A DNA stretch of 64,000 bases, taken from Azohydromonas sediminis. Its GTDB lineage: Bacteria; Pseudomonadota; Gammaproteobacteria; Burkholderiales; Burkholderiaceae_C. The notes beneath the pieces were generated by a model. That model was not told where the DNA came from, searched no databases, and saw only the letters and a program-made list of their open reading frames with translations. This document shows, in pieces, positions 55,005-63,218 of this stretch (positions are counted from its first letter, which is position 1; every line of letters begins with the position of its first letter). The stretch covers positions 1 through 64,000 of the forward strand of contig NZ_QOAZ01000017.1 in NCBI RefSeq assembly GCF_003574675.1. Direction: 5' to 3'. A program made the position numbers and the translations under genes.

Positions 55005-55646
55005 TCAGCGCCCGCCCGACGGGCGCCACTCGAAGACGACGCCCTTGAAGTCGACGGCGTCGTTGTCGTCGGTGAGGTCGCCGTTGCTGACGTGTCGGTA
55101 TGCGAACCCCAGCCGCCAGCGCCCGCCGGCGTCGCCGACGCCGATGCCGAGGTGGTCGCTGAACTGGAAGTGCGAGCCCTTCGCCCGCGTGCCGACGTTC
55201 TTGCGCGACAGCCACGCGGCGCCGATGCCCAGTTCGACGTCGAACGTCAGCGACGCACCGGCTGTGGGCAGCCGCCAGTGCAGCATCGGCACCGCGGCGA
55301 CGTCGAACGCGCTGCGCGCGTACGGGCCCTCGTCGGCGCGCCAGTGCGCGACGCTGAGCGTCGGCGCGTGGCTCAGCGACCATGGCCCAGCGTCGAGCAA
55401 CGGGCAGCGTCCGCGCGACGCGCCGAGCTGCACCTGCTGCAGCTCGTCGTCGGTCGCGACCGCGGCGCGCAGCCGCCAGCGCGTGTCGTCGCAGCGCGCG
55501 AGCGGCGCGCCGGTCCACAGCGCCGCGGCCCAGCTCAGCAGCGTGCCGCCGACGGCGACGTTCTTCAGCGCCTCGTCGCCGCCGGCGTGGACCGCCGTGC
55601 AGGCCAGCGCGAGCAGCGCCGCCGCGGCGCGCCGTGCACCGTGCAT
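55005..55646 (-). CDS. pagL: lipid A 3-O-deacylase (PagL-like)
   Basis: PagL is an outer membrane beta-barrel that removes the 3-O acyl chain of lipid A. The 213-residue precursor has a signal peptide ending TAVHAG, alternating barrel strands, and near the C-terminus the active site FAYRHVSNGDL with the catalytic His and Ser (HxSN). The catalytic acid, normally Glu about 12 residues after the Ser, seems to be Asp here (DAVDFKG). It ends VVFEWRPSGGR, with a short tail after the last aromatic strand. It starts two bases after the metK stop, and two lipid A acyltransferase genes lie on the other side of metK. Confidence 0.82.
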   Translation of the reverse strand: MHGARRAAAALLALACTAVHAGGDEALKNVAVGGTLLSWAAALWTGAPLARCDDTRWRLRAAVATDDELQQVQLGASRGRCPLLDAGPWSLSHAPTLSVAHWRADEGPYARSAFDVAAVPMLHWRLPTAGASLTFDVELGIGAAWLSRKNVGTRAKGSHFQFSDHLGIGVGDAGGRWRLGFAYRHVSNGDLTDDNDAVDFKGVVFEWRPSGGR

Positions 55647-55648
55647 GC

Positions 55649-56827
55649 TCACAGCCCGGCCAGGTCGCGCAGCACGTCGACCTTGTCGGTGCGCTCCCAG
55701 GTGAACTCGGGTTCGTCGCGGCCGAAGTGGCCGTAGGCGGCGGTCTTCTCGTAGACCGGGCGCAGCAGGTCGAGCATCTGGATGATGCCCTTCGGGCGCA
55801 GGTCGAAGACCTCCTGCACGATGCGCGCGATCTTCTCGTCGGGGATCTTGCCGGTGCCCTCGGTGTAGACGGTCACGTTCATCGGCTTGGCCACGCCGAT
55901 CGCGTAGGCGACCTGGATCTGGCACTGGCGCGCGAGCCCGGCGGCGACGACGTTCTTCGCGACGTAGCGCGCCGCGTAGGCGGCCGAGCGGTCGACCTTG
56001 GTCGGGTCCTTGCCGCTGAACGCGCCGCCGCCGTGCGGGCAGGCGCCGCCGTAGGTGTCGACGATGATCTTGCGCCCGGTCAGGCCGCAGTCGCCCTGCG
56101 GGCCGCCGATCACGAAACGCCCGGTCGGGTTGACGAGGTAGCGCGTGTTGGCGAGCCACTCCTTGGGCAGCACCGGCTTGATGATCTCCTCGACCACCGC
56201 CTCGATGAACTCGGGCTTCATCGACTTGCCCAGGCTCATCTCGGGCGCGTGCTGCGTCGATAGCACGACGGTGTCGACCGAGTGCGGCTTGCCGTCGACG
56301 TAGCGCATCGTGACCTGGCTTTTCGCGTCGGGGCGCAGGAACGGCAGCCGCCCGTCCTTGCGCAGCTGCGCCTGGCGCTCCACCAGCCGGTGCGCGTAGT
56401 AGATCGGTGCGGGCATCAGCTCGGGCGTCTCGTCGCACGCGTAGCCGAACATCAGGCCCTGGTCGCCGGCGCCGGTGTTCAGGTAGTCGTCGCTCGCGTG
56501 GTCGACGCCCTGCGCGATGTCGTTGCTCTGCTTGTCGTAGGCGACGAGCACGGCGCAACCCTTGTAGTCGATGCCGTACTCGGTGTTGTCGTAGCCGATG
56601 CGCTTGATCGTGTCGCGCGCGACCTGGATGTAGTCGACATGCGCGTTGGTCGTGATCTCGCCAGCGAGCACGACGAGGCCGGTGTTGCACAGCGTCTCGG
56701 CGGCCACGCGCGAGCGCGGATCCTGCTTGAAGATCGCGTCGAGGATCGCGTCGGAGATCTGGTCGGCGACCTTGTCGGGGTGCCCCTCGCTGACCGATTC
56801 CGAAGTGAAGAGGTAGTCGTTCGCCAC
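55649..56827 (-). CDS. metK: S-adenosylmethionine synthetase
   Basis: MetK makes SAM from methionine and ATP. The 392-residue protein starts with GTG at 56827 ([19 protein letters not shown], with GGGAG nine bases ahead) and has the three-domain MAT sequence: [37 protein letters not shown], the P-loop-like [27 protein letters not shown] (cited in parts) and EFTWERTD. The leader is long (about 150 bases from a TATAAT box). It lies upstream of pagL and divergent from the lpxL pair. With ahcY and metF it supplies the methyl cycle. Confidence 0.98.
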   Translation of the reverse strand: MANDYLFTSESVSEGHPDKVADQISDAILDAIFKQDPRSRVAAETLCNTGLVVLAGEITTNAHVDYIQVARDTIKRIGYDNTEYGIDYKGCAVLVAYDKQSNDIAQGVDHASDDYLNTGAGDQGLMFGYACDETPELMPAPIYYAHRLVERQAQLRKDGRLPFLRPDAKSQVTMRYVDGKPHSVDTVVLSTQHAPEMSLGKSMKPEFIEAVVEEIIKPVLPKEWLANTRYLVNPTGRFVIGGPQGDCGLTGRKIIVDTYGGACPHGGGAFSGKDPTKVDRSAAYAARYVAKNVVAAGLARQCQIQVAYAIGVAKPMNVTVYTEGTGKIPDEKIARIVQEVFDLRPKGIIQMLDLLRPVYEKTAAYGHFGRDEPEFTWERTDKVDVLRDLAGL

Positions 56828-56986
56828 TTGCTTAAACTCCCGTGCTCGTCGTGGTTGCCGGCGTTGCCGGCTCCGCCACGAAGGCATCTGGGAAGCGGCG
56901 AACGCTTTAGCGGTATTTCGGGTACCGGCCCATCCGGCCCCATCGCCCCGCAAGTTGTCCTTTAACTCGGCGATGCGTCGATTATA
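56828..56986 (-). promoter_or_regulatory. metK promoter (TATAAT) and long 5' leader
   Basis: On the minus strand a perfect TATAAT (56981-56986) predicts a start near 56975 and a leader of about 148 bases before the metK GTG. The leader contains a GCCGG-CAACG-CCGGC hairpin (56863-56877 region) and a TTAAACTCCC complement next to the ribosome site. I cannot match it to a known SAM riboswitch class. On the plus strand the same AT-rich spot serves lpxL. Confidence 0.5.
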
Positions 56987-56991
56987 AGAAG

Positions 56992-57873
56992 ATGGCTGGA
57001 CTGTTCCGCTGGCTCGCCGGCCGCTCGCTGCGGTTCCTGCACGTGCTCGGCGCGCTGCTGGGCTGGCTGGCGTACCTGGCCTCGCGCGACTACCGCCGCG
57101 TGCTGCGCGCCAACGCGCAGCGCGCCGGGCTCGACGGCGCACAGATCCGCGCCGCGGTCGCCGAGGCTGGCAAGCTGTTCGCCGAGGTGCCGTGGCTGTG
57201 GATCGGCCCCGCCTCGCAGCCGATCTCGCGTCACGTGCGCTGGCAAGGCGACGCGCTGATCGACGAGGCGCTGGCCGCCGGGCGCGGCGTCGTGCTGCTG
57301 ACGCCGCACCTGGGCAGCTTCGAGGTCTGCGCGCAGGCCTACGCCGAGCGCTGGGGCGCGCGCCGTCCGCTGACGGTGCTGTACCGCCCGGCGCGCCAGC
57401 CGTGGCTGCGCGAGTTCGCCGAGCGCTCGCGCCGCCGCCCCGGCCTGGAGACCGCGCCGACGTCGCTCGCCGGCGTGCGCCAGATGCTGCGCGCGCTGCG
57501 TTGCGGCGACGCCGTGGGTCTGCTGCCCGACCAGGTGCCGCCGCGCGACCAGGGCGTGTGGGCGCCGTTCTTCGGCTCTCCGGCGTACACGATGACGCTG
57601 GCCGCGCGCCTCGTGCTGACCAGCGGCGCGCCGTGGCTGCTGGCGTGGGCCGAGCGGCTGCCGCGCGGCGGGGGCTGGGTGCTGAAGGTGCGCCGCCCGA
57701 CGCAGCCGCTGCCGGCGGCGGGTGGCGACGACATCGCCAGCCTGACCGCCGTCGCCGCCGCGATGAACGCCGAGATGGAGCGTGTCGTCCTCGAGTGCCC
57801 GACGCAGTACCTGTGGGCCTACGACCGCTACAAGCAACCCCGCAAGCCGCAGCGCGCGGCCGCGACGACGTGA
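56992..57873 (+). CDS. lpxL: lipid A biosynthesis acyltransferase (LpxL family), first copy
   Basis: LpxL/LpxM enzymes add secondary acyl chains to Kdo2-lipid A at the inner membrane. The 293-residue protein has an N-terminal hydrophobic helix ([18 protein letters not shown]), the catalytic HxxxxD-like motif in [20 protein letters not shown] (His and Glu), [19 protein letters not shown] and a C-terminal [13 protein letters not shown]. The start ATG at 56992 is only three to five bases after the TATAAG of the divergent promoter spot, so either the transcript is leaderless or the promoter lies further upstream. It overlaps the second copy by four bases. Confidence 0.92.
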   Translation: MAGLFRWLAGRSLRFLHVLGALLGWLAYLASRDYRRVLRANAQRAGLDGAQIRAAVAEAGKLFAEVPWLWIGPASQPISRHVRWQGDALIDEALAAGRGVVLLTPHLGSFEVCAQAYAERWGARRPLTVLYRPARQPWLREFAERSRRRPGLETAPTSLAGVRQMLRALRCGDAVGLLPDQVPPRDQGVWAPFFGSPAYTMTLAARLVLTSGAPWLLAWAERLPRGGGWVLKVRRPTQPLPAAGGDDIASLTAVAAAMNAEMERVVLECPTQYLWAYDRYKQPRKPQRAAATT

Positions 57874-58778
57874 AGCGCGCCGCACCGCGCTGGACCTGGC
57901 CGCTGGCCCGGATCGGGCTGCTGCTGCTGCGCGCGTTCTCGTGGCTGCCGCTGTCGGTGCAGGCAGCCTGCGGGCAGGCGCTGGGTGCCGTGCTGTACCG
58001 CGTCGCGCGATCGCGCCGGCGCATCGCGCTGCGCAACGTCGGGCTGTGCCTGCCCGAGCTGCCGCCAGCCCAGCGGCGCGCGCTGGTGCGCGAGCATTTC
58101 GGCTGGCTCGCGCGCAGCCTGCTCGAGCGCGGGCTGCTGTGGTATGCGCCGGCGTCGAGGCTGCGCCGTCTGATCCACGTCGAGGGCGATGTCGGGCTCG
58201 CCGAGCGCAGCGAGCGTCCGGTGATGTGGCTGGTGCCGCACTTCCTCGGGCTGGACGTTGCCGGGCAGGCCACGCAGCTGTTCCAGTCGCGCCGGCTGTG
58301 CTCGATCTACCAGCGGCAGAGCAACCCGGTGATCGACGCCGCGATGCGTCGGGCACGCACGCGCTTCGGCAATGCCGAGATCTTCCCGCGCTCGGACCGT
58401 GCGTTGCCGCTGGTGCGCGCGATCAAGCGCGGCAGCGCCTTCTTCAACCTGCCCGACATGGACTTCGGCCGCCGCGAGACGGTGTTCGTGCCGTTCTTCG
58501 GCGTGCCGGCCGCGACGCTGGTCGCGCCGTCGAAGATGGCGCGCTCGCTCGACATGGTGGTGCAGCCGGTGGTCGTCGAGATGCTCGCCGGCGGGGGCGG
58601 CTACGTCGTGCGCTTCCTGCCGCCGTGGACCGACTGGCCGAGCGACGATGCGGTCGACGACGCGCGGCGCATGAACGCGTGGATCGAGACCGAGATCCGC
58701 CGCCTGCCCGCGCAGTACCTGTGGGTGCACAAGCGGTTCAAGACGCGCCCGCCGGGCGAGCCGTCGCTGTACCGTTGA
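57870..58778 (+). CDS. lipid A biosynthesis acyltransferase (LpxL/LpxM family), second copy
   Basis: The 302-residue product starts with GTG at 57870, overlapping the previous stop (GTGA), and has the same fold: hydrophobic N-terminal region, [20 protein letters not shown], the motif [21 protein letters not shown] (His plus Asp), [22 protein letters not shown] and [15 protein letters not shown]. Identity to the first copy is low, so this is an old duplication with a separate acyl position or chain, not a recent repeat. Coupled translation of two acyltransferases next to metK and dapF is common in Burkholderiales. Confidence 0.92.
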   Translation: MKRAAPRWTWPLARIGLLLLRAFSWLPLSVQAACGQALGAVLYRVARSRRRIALRNVGLCLPELPPAQRRALVREHFGWLARSLLERGLLWYAPASRLRRLIHVEGDVGLAERSERPVMWLVPHFLGLDVAGQATQLFQSRRLCSIYQRQSNPVIDAAMRRARTRFGNAEIFPRSDRALPLVRAIKRGSAFFNLPDMDFGRRETVFVPFFGVPAATLVAPSKMARSLDMVVQPVVVEMLAGGGGYVVRFLPPWTDWPSDDAVDDARRMNAWIETEIRRLPAQYLWVHKRFKTRPPGEPSLYR

Positions 58779-58827
58779 TGCCGCGCGTCTGGGCGGCGCG
58801 AAACCCGGCGCCGCACGCGGCAGCGCC

Positions 58828-58833
58828 GATAAT
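58828..58833 (+). promoter_or_regulatory. -10-like GATAAT ahead of dapF
   Basis: GATAAT ends eight bases before the dapF ATG, which would place the transcription start one or two bases from the start codon. It is in the 63-base gap after the acyltransferase gene. Same spacing pattern as several other genes here. Confidence 0.4.
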
Positions 58834-58841
58834 CGCCGCCG

Positions 58842-59696
58842 ATGCGACTGCGGTTCACCAAGATGGAAGGCGCGGGCAACGACTTCGTCGTGCTCGACGC
58901 CACGCGCGCGCCGCTGTCGCTGTCGCGCGAGCAGCTGCAGCGCCTGGGCGACCGCCGCTTCGGCGTCGGCGCCGACCAGATCCTCGTCGTCGAGCGCGCG
59001 ACGACGCCCGGTGTGGACTTCCGCTACCGCATCTTCAACGCCGCCAGCGGCGAAGAGGTCGAGCACTGCGGCAACGGCGCGCGCTGCTTCGTGCGCTACG
59101 TCGTCGACCACGGGCTGTCGGACAAGACGACGCTGCAGGTCGAGACGGTCAACAACCGGCTCGAACTCGCGCTGCAGCCCGACGGCCGCGTGACGGTCGA
59201 CATGAACCGCCCGCGCTTCGACCCGCGCGACGTGCCGTTCGACACCGCCGGCCTCGTGCCGCGCGAGGTCGGCGGCTTCGCGCTGTGGCCGCTCGACGTC
59301 GACGGCACGACCGTCGAGGTCGCGGTGCTGTCGATGGGCAACCCGCACGCCGTGCTGCGCGTGGACGACGTCGACGCCGCGCCGGTGGCCACGCTCGGGC
59401 CGCGCCTCGAGCACCACCCGCGGTTTCCGCGCCGCGTCAACGTCGGCTTCGTGCAGGTGCTCACGCGCGACCACGTGAAGCTGCGCGTGTGGGAGCGCGA
59501 CGCCGGCGAGACGCTGGCCTGCGGCACCGGCGCCTGCGCCGCCGTCGTCGCCGGCATCCGGCTGGGCTGGCTCGACGGGCGCGTCGACGTCGACGCGCGC
59601 GGCGGGCGGCTGACGATCGAGTGGGCCGGCGGCGAGTCGTCGGTGCGCATGACGGGGCCGGCGCGCATCGTCTTCGAAGGAGAGATCGAGCTATGA
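58842..59696 (+). CDS. dapF: diaminopimelate epimerase
   Basis: DapF converts LL- to meso-diaminopimelate for lysine and peptidoglycan. The 284-residue protein has [16 protein letters not shown] at the start, and the two catalytic cysteines in [15 protein letters not shown] (Cys76) and [16 protein letters not shown] (Cys227). The [11 protein letters not shown] block is also typical. Length fits the family. It begins the dapF-DUF484-xerC group, conserved in many proteobacteria, with 13 bases to the next gene. Confidence 0.97.
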   Translation: MRLRFTKMEGAGNDFVVLDATRAPLSLSREQLQRLGDRRFGVGADQILVVERATTPGVDFRYRIFNAASGEEVEHCGNGARCFVRYVVDHGLSDKTTLQVETVNNRLELALQPDGRVTVDMNRPRFDPRDVPFDTAGLVPREVGGFALWPLDVDGTTVEVAVLSMGNPHAVLRVDDVDAAPVATLGPRLEHHPRFPRRVNVGFVQVLTRDHVKLRVWERDAGETLACGTGACAAVVAGIRLGWLDGRVDVDARGGRLTIEWAGGESSVRMTGPARIVFEGEIEL

Positions 59697-59709
59697 AGGA
59701 CACCCCGCG

Positions 59710-60399
59710 ATGAGCTTCGGCGTGCAGGGCATCACCGAGGCGGACATCGCCAACTACCTCGCGAACACGCCGGGCTTCTTCGAGCGCCACGCCGAGCTGC
59801 TCGCCGCGATCCAGCTGACCAGCCCGCACGGGCAGCGCGCCGTCTCGCTGCAGGAGCGGCAGATGGAAATGCTGCGCGAGCGCATCAAGGGCCTAGAGCT
59901 CAAGATCGTCGAGATGATCCGCCACGGGCAGGAGAACGTCGCGATCGCCGACCGCCTGCACCGCTGGACGCGCGCGCTGCTGCTGGCCGCGAACCCGGCC
60001 GACCTGCCCGACGTCGTCGTGCGCGACCTGAAGCACGAGTTCATGATCCCGCAGGCCGCGCTGCGGCTGTGGAACGTCGCCGACGCGTACGCGGGGCTGC
60101 CGTTCACGCAGGGCGTCAGCGACGACGTCAAGAGCTTCACCGCCAGCCTCGGGCTGCCGTACTGCGGACTCAATTCGGGCTTCGAGGCGTCGCAGTGGCT
60201 CGACGATCCGGCCAGCGTCACGTCGATCGCGCTGGTGCCGCTGCGCCACGGCGCGGTCGAGGCGGGGCGCGGAGCGATCGGCCTGCTCGTGCTCGGCTCG
60301 CCCGACCCGACGCGCTACAGCGCCGACATGGGCACCGAGTTCCTGCTGCGCGTCGGCGAGCTGGCCAGCGCGGCGCTGTCGCGGCTGATCCGCCTGTAG
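59710..60399 (+). CDS. DUF484 family protein
   Basis: A 229-residue cytosolic protein: N-terminal helical segment ITEADIANYLANTPGFFERHAELLAAI, a coiled coil (SLQERQMEMLRERIKGLELKI), then a GAF-like domain (residues about 95-225, ending LLRVGELASAALSRL). This is DUF484, whose members almost always lie between dapF and xerC, as here; function is unknown though a role linked to XerC or cell division is often guessed. The stop overlaps the GTG of xerC by one base, so they are coupled. Confidence 0.94.
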   Translation: MSFGVQGITEADIANYLANTPGFFERHAELLAAIQLTSPHGQRAVSLQERQMEMLRERIKGLELKIVEMIRHGQENVAIADRLHRWTRALLLAANPADLPDVVVRDLKHEFMIPQAALRLWNVADAYAGLPFTQGVSDDVKSFTASLGLPYCGLNSGFEASQWLDDPASVTSIALVPLRHGAVEAGRGAIGLLVLGSPDPTRYSADMGTEFLLRVGELASAALSRLIRL

Positions 60400-61337
60400 T
60401 GGACGCGCCCGGCCTGCCCGACGACGTGCAGGCATGGCTCGCCCACCTCGTCGTCGAGCGGCGGCTGGCCGCACGCACGGTGGCGATGTACACCGACGCG
60501 CTGCGGCGCCTCGTCGCTGCGGCCGCTGCCGCCGGCGTCGCGCTCGACGCGGTGCAGCCGCACCACGTGCGGCGATGGGTCGCGCAGATGCATGCGCAGG
60601 GGCTCGCGCCGCGCAGCATCGCGATCGTGCTCGCCGGCTGGCGCGGCCTCTACCGCTGGTGGGGCCGCCACGGCAAGGTCGCGCTGAACCCGGTCGACGG
60701 CGTGCGGGCGCCGCGCGCGGCCAAGCCGCTGCCGAAGGCGCTCGCGGTCGACCAGGCCGTGGCGCTCGCGGAGCACGAGCCGTCGCAAGGCGACCCAGTG
60801 CTGCGCGCGCGCGACCGCTGCATCGTCGAGCTGCTGTACGGCTGCGGGCTGCGCGTCGGCGAGCTGGTCGGCCTCGACGTGGCCGCGTCGCCGCAGGCCG
60901 CGGGCTGGGTCGACGTGGCCGACGCCAGCGTGCACGTGCTCGGCAAGGGTGGCAAGCGGCGCAGCGTGCCGATGGGACGCGCCGCGGCACGGGCGCTGAC
61001 GCAGTGGCTGGACGTTCGCGCGCAGCTGCTGCGCTGCGGCTGCGACGAACCGGCGCTGCTGCTCAGCCGACGCGGCACGCGGCTGACGCCGAGCCAGGTC
61101 CGCTCGCGGCTGGCGCGGCTTGCGCTCGACGCCGGCCTGCCGACACACGTGCACCCGCACATGCTGCGCCACAGCTTCGCGTCGCACCTGCTGCAGTCCA
61201 GCGGCGACCTGCGCGGCGTGCAGGAGCTGCTCGGCCACGCGCACATCCAGACGACGCAGGTCTACACGCGGCTGGACTTCCAGCACCTGGCTAAGGTCTA
61301 CGACGCGGCGCACCCGCGCGCGAAGCGAAAGTCGTAA
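60399..61337 (+). CDS. xerC: site-specific tyrosine recombinase XerC
   Basis: XerC acts with XerD at dif to resolve chromosome dimers. The 312-residue protein has the N-terminal SAM-like core-binding domain (WLAHLVVERRLAARTVAMYTDALRRLV cited in parts) and the catalytic domain: Arg in LLYGCGLRVGELVGLD (about Arg152), Lys in VLGKGGKRRSVPMG, HPHMLRHSFASHLLQSSG (about His252, Arg255), the LGHAHIQTTQVYTRLDF box (about His280) and the nucleophile Tyr289. Start codon GTG at 60399. Its position after dapF-DUF484 supports XerC over XerD. Confidence 0.96.
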   Translation: MDAPGLPDDVQAWLAHLVVERRLAARTVAMYTDALRRLVAAAAAAGVALDAVQPHHVRRWVAQMHAQGLAPRSIAIVLAGWRGLYRWWGRHGKVALNPVDGVRAPRAAKPLPKALAVDQAVALAEHEPSQGDPVLRARDRCIVELLYGCGLRVGELVGLDVAASPQAAGWVDVADASVHVLGKGGKRRSVPMGRAAARALTQWLDVRAQLLRCGCDEPALLLSRRGTRLTPSQVRSRLARLALDAGLPTHVHPHMLRHSFASHLLQSSGDLRGVQELLGHAHIQTTQVYTRLDFQHLAKVYDAAHPRAKRKS

Positions 61338-61404
61338 CCGCGCGGCGGCGTCACTGCGGGGCGTCGCGGCGCAGACCACCGCGGCCGCCCGCGACAATGC
61401 GCGC

Positions 61405-62589
61405 ATGAAAAGCATCCGACTGCGCGAAGGCAAGGAACGCTCGCTGCTGCGCCGCCACCCGTGGGTGTTCGAGGGCAGCGTCGCGAAGGGCAAGGCCGAC
61501 GCCGGCGAGACGGTGCGCGTCGAGGCGCACGACGGGCGCTTCCTCGCGTGGGGCGCGTACAGCCCGACGAGCGCGATCCGCGTGCGCGCGTGGAGCTTCG
61601 ACGAAGTCGAGCGCATCGACCGCGACTTCTTCGCGCGCCGCATCGCCGCCGCCGTCGCGCTGCGCGCGCGGCTGCCGGTCGCAAGCGACGGCGTGCGCCT
61701 CGTCCACGGCGAGGCCGACGGCCTGCCGGGCCTCGTCGTCGACCGCTACGCCGACACGCTGAGCGCGCAGTTCCTGTCGGCCGGCACCGAACGCTGGAAG
61801 GCGACGATCGCCGACCTGCTGCTCGAGGCAACCGGCTGCGCACGCCTGTACGAGCGCTCGGACTCTGGCGTGCGCGGTCTCGAAGGGCTGCCGCCGGCCA
61901 CGGGCTGGCTGCGCGGCGACGGCGCGACCGAGGTGACGATCCGCGAGCACGGCTGGAAGCTGACGGTCGACGTCGCCGAAGGCCACAAGACGGGCTTCTA
62001 CCTCGACCAGCGCGACAACCGCGCGCGCTTCGCCGACTGGGTGCGCCACTTCGGCTGCGAGCGCGTGCTCAACGGCTACTGCTACACGGGGGGGTTCACG
62101 GTGGCGGCGCTCGCCGGCGGCGCGAAGGACGTCGTCGGCGTCGACTCGTCGGCGCCGGCGCTCGAGCGCGCGCGCACGCACGTCGTGCTCAACGGCTTCG
62201 ACCCGGGCCGCGCGCAGTGGCTCGACGCCGACGTCAATGCGACGCTGCGCGAGCGGCTCAAGGCCGGCGAGCGGTTTGACGCGATCGTGCTCGACCCGCC
62301 GAAGTTCGCGCCGACCGCCGCGCACGCCGAGCGCGCCGCGCGCGCGTACAAGGACATCAACCGGCTCGCGCTGAAGCTGCTTGCGCCCGGCGGGCTGCTG
62401 CTGACGTTCTCCTGCTCGGGCGGCATCGGTGCCGAGCTGTTCCACAAGATCGTCGCCGGCGCGGCGATCGACGCCGGCGTCGACGGCGCGCTGCTCGCGC
62501 GCCTCGAAGGCGCGTGCGACCACCCGACGACGCTCGCGTTCCCCGAGGGCGAGTACCTGAAGGGGCTGGCGATCCTGAAGGCGGCGTGA
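61405..62589 (+). CDS. RlmI-type class I rRNA methyltransferase (PUA plus SAM domain)
   Basis: A 394-residue cytosolic enzyme with an N-terminal PUA domain (RLREGKERSLLRRHPWVFEGSV and FLAWGAYSPTSAIRVRAWSF), a central RlmI-specific linker and a C-terminal Rossmann methyltransferase: EGHKTGFYLDQRDNRARFADWV, VLNGYCYTGGFTVAALAGGA for SAM, and VLDPPKFAPTAAHAERAARAYKDINRLAL (cited in parts) with the catalytic-region PPKF. E. coli RlmI methylates C1962 of 23S rRNA, and the same is expected here. A GACAAT box ends six bases before the ATG. Confidence 0.93.
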   Translation: MKSIRLREGKERSLLRRHPWVFEGSVAKGKADAGETVRVEAHDGRFLAWGAYSPTSAIRVRAWSFDEVERIDRDFFARRIAAAVALRARLPVASDGVRLVHGEADGLPGLVVDRYADTLSAQFLSAGTERWKATIADLLLEATGCARLYERSDSGVRGLEGLPPATGWLRGDGATEVTIREHGWKLTVDVAEGHKTGFYLDQRDNRARFADWVRHFGCERVLNGYCYTGGFTVAALAGGAKDVVGVDSSAPALERARTHVVLNGFDPGRAQWLDADVNATLRERLKAGERFDAIVLDPPKFAPTAAHAERAARAYKDINRLALKLLAPGGLLLTFSCSGGIGAELFHKIVAGAAIDAGVDGALLARLEGACDHPTTLAFPEGEYLKGLAILKAA

Positions 62590-62598
62590 CGTCCGGCG

Positions 62599-63081
62599 CT
62601 ACGCGGGCAGCCGGATGCGCGGATCGAACTTGCTGCGCCGAACGGCAAAGTAGGCCCTCACGTTGCGCACGTTCGCGTCCTGCGTGAACAGGCGCTGCAC
62701 TAGCGCGTCGTAGGCCGGCATGCCGGGCAGCCACAGCACGAGCACGAAGTCGGGGCCGCTCGAGACGCGGTAGCACTGCTGGACGGCTTCCTCGGCCACC
62801 GCGCGTGCCTCGAACGCGGCGAGGTGCTCGGCGCCCTGGCGGTCGAGCGTGACCTCGGCGATCACCGTCAGCGCCTGCGGCGTGACGGTCGGCGCGACGA
62901 GCGCCACCTGCCGCTCGATCACGCCGGCGTCGACGAGGCGCTTGACGCGCCGCAGCGCCGTGGCCGGCGACACGCCCGCCGCCGCCGCGAGGTCGACGTT
63001 GCTGCGGCTGGCGTCGGCTTGCAGCAGGTCGAGCAGGCGGCGGTCGATGGCGTCGAGGTCGAGCGTGATCGATTCGTTCAT
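62599..63081 (-). CDS. Lrp/AsnC family transcriptional regulator
   Basis: The 160-residue protein has an N-terminal helix-turn-helix ([41 protein letters not shown] cited in parts) and the RAM effector-binding domain ([45 protein letters not shown] in parts). Such proteins sense amino acids and form octamers. I start at the ATG at 63081; an ATG seven codons upstream gives a slightly longer form. It is divergent from glmS, with an AT-rich gap that could hold its operator, and converges on the RlmI-type gene. Target genes are unknown. Confidence 0.93.
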   Translation of the reverse strand: MNESITLDLDAIDRRLLDLLQADASRSNVDLAAAAGVSPATALRRVKRLVDAGVIERQVALVAPTVTPQALTVIAEVTLDRQGAEHLAAFEARAVAEEAVQQCYRVSSGPDFVLVLWLPGMPAYDALVQRLFTQDANVRNVRAYFAVRRSKFDPRIRLPA

Positions 63082-63218
63082 GGAAATTCTCATTATGCGC
63101 ATTCATTTCGTCGGCGCCACCTGGCGATCAATCGTTTCACGGATGCCGTGCAAAACGAACGCATGATTCACAACGCCGCTCCTACGATCTCCGCATCGCA
63201 ATGACGGGAGTGCAGCAG
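63082..63218. promoter_or_regulatory. AT-richer intergenic region, candidate Lrp-family operator
   Basis: This is one of the least GC-rich spots in the window. It contains ATGCGCAT (63095-63102, 8-base palindrome) within GAAATTCTCATT...CATTTCG, and a second A/T-rich patch AACGAACGCATGATTCACAAC. Lrp/AsnC genes commonly autoregulate from such sites. Promoters for both divergent genes must lie here. Confidence 0.35.

Noticed and set aside
52702-55704. A 1000-codon open frame on the plus strand, antisense to the hybrid kinase
   Set aside because: Shadow of the kinase codon pattern; composition is Arg/Val/Asp-rich without motifs, and the minus-strand kinase has every expected motif.
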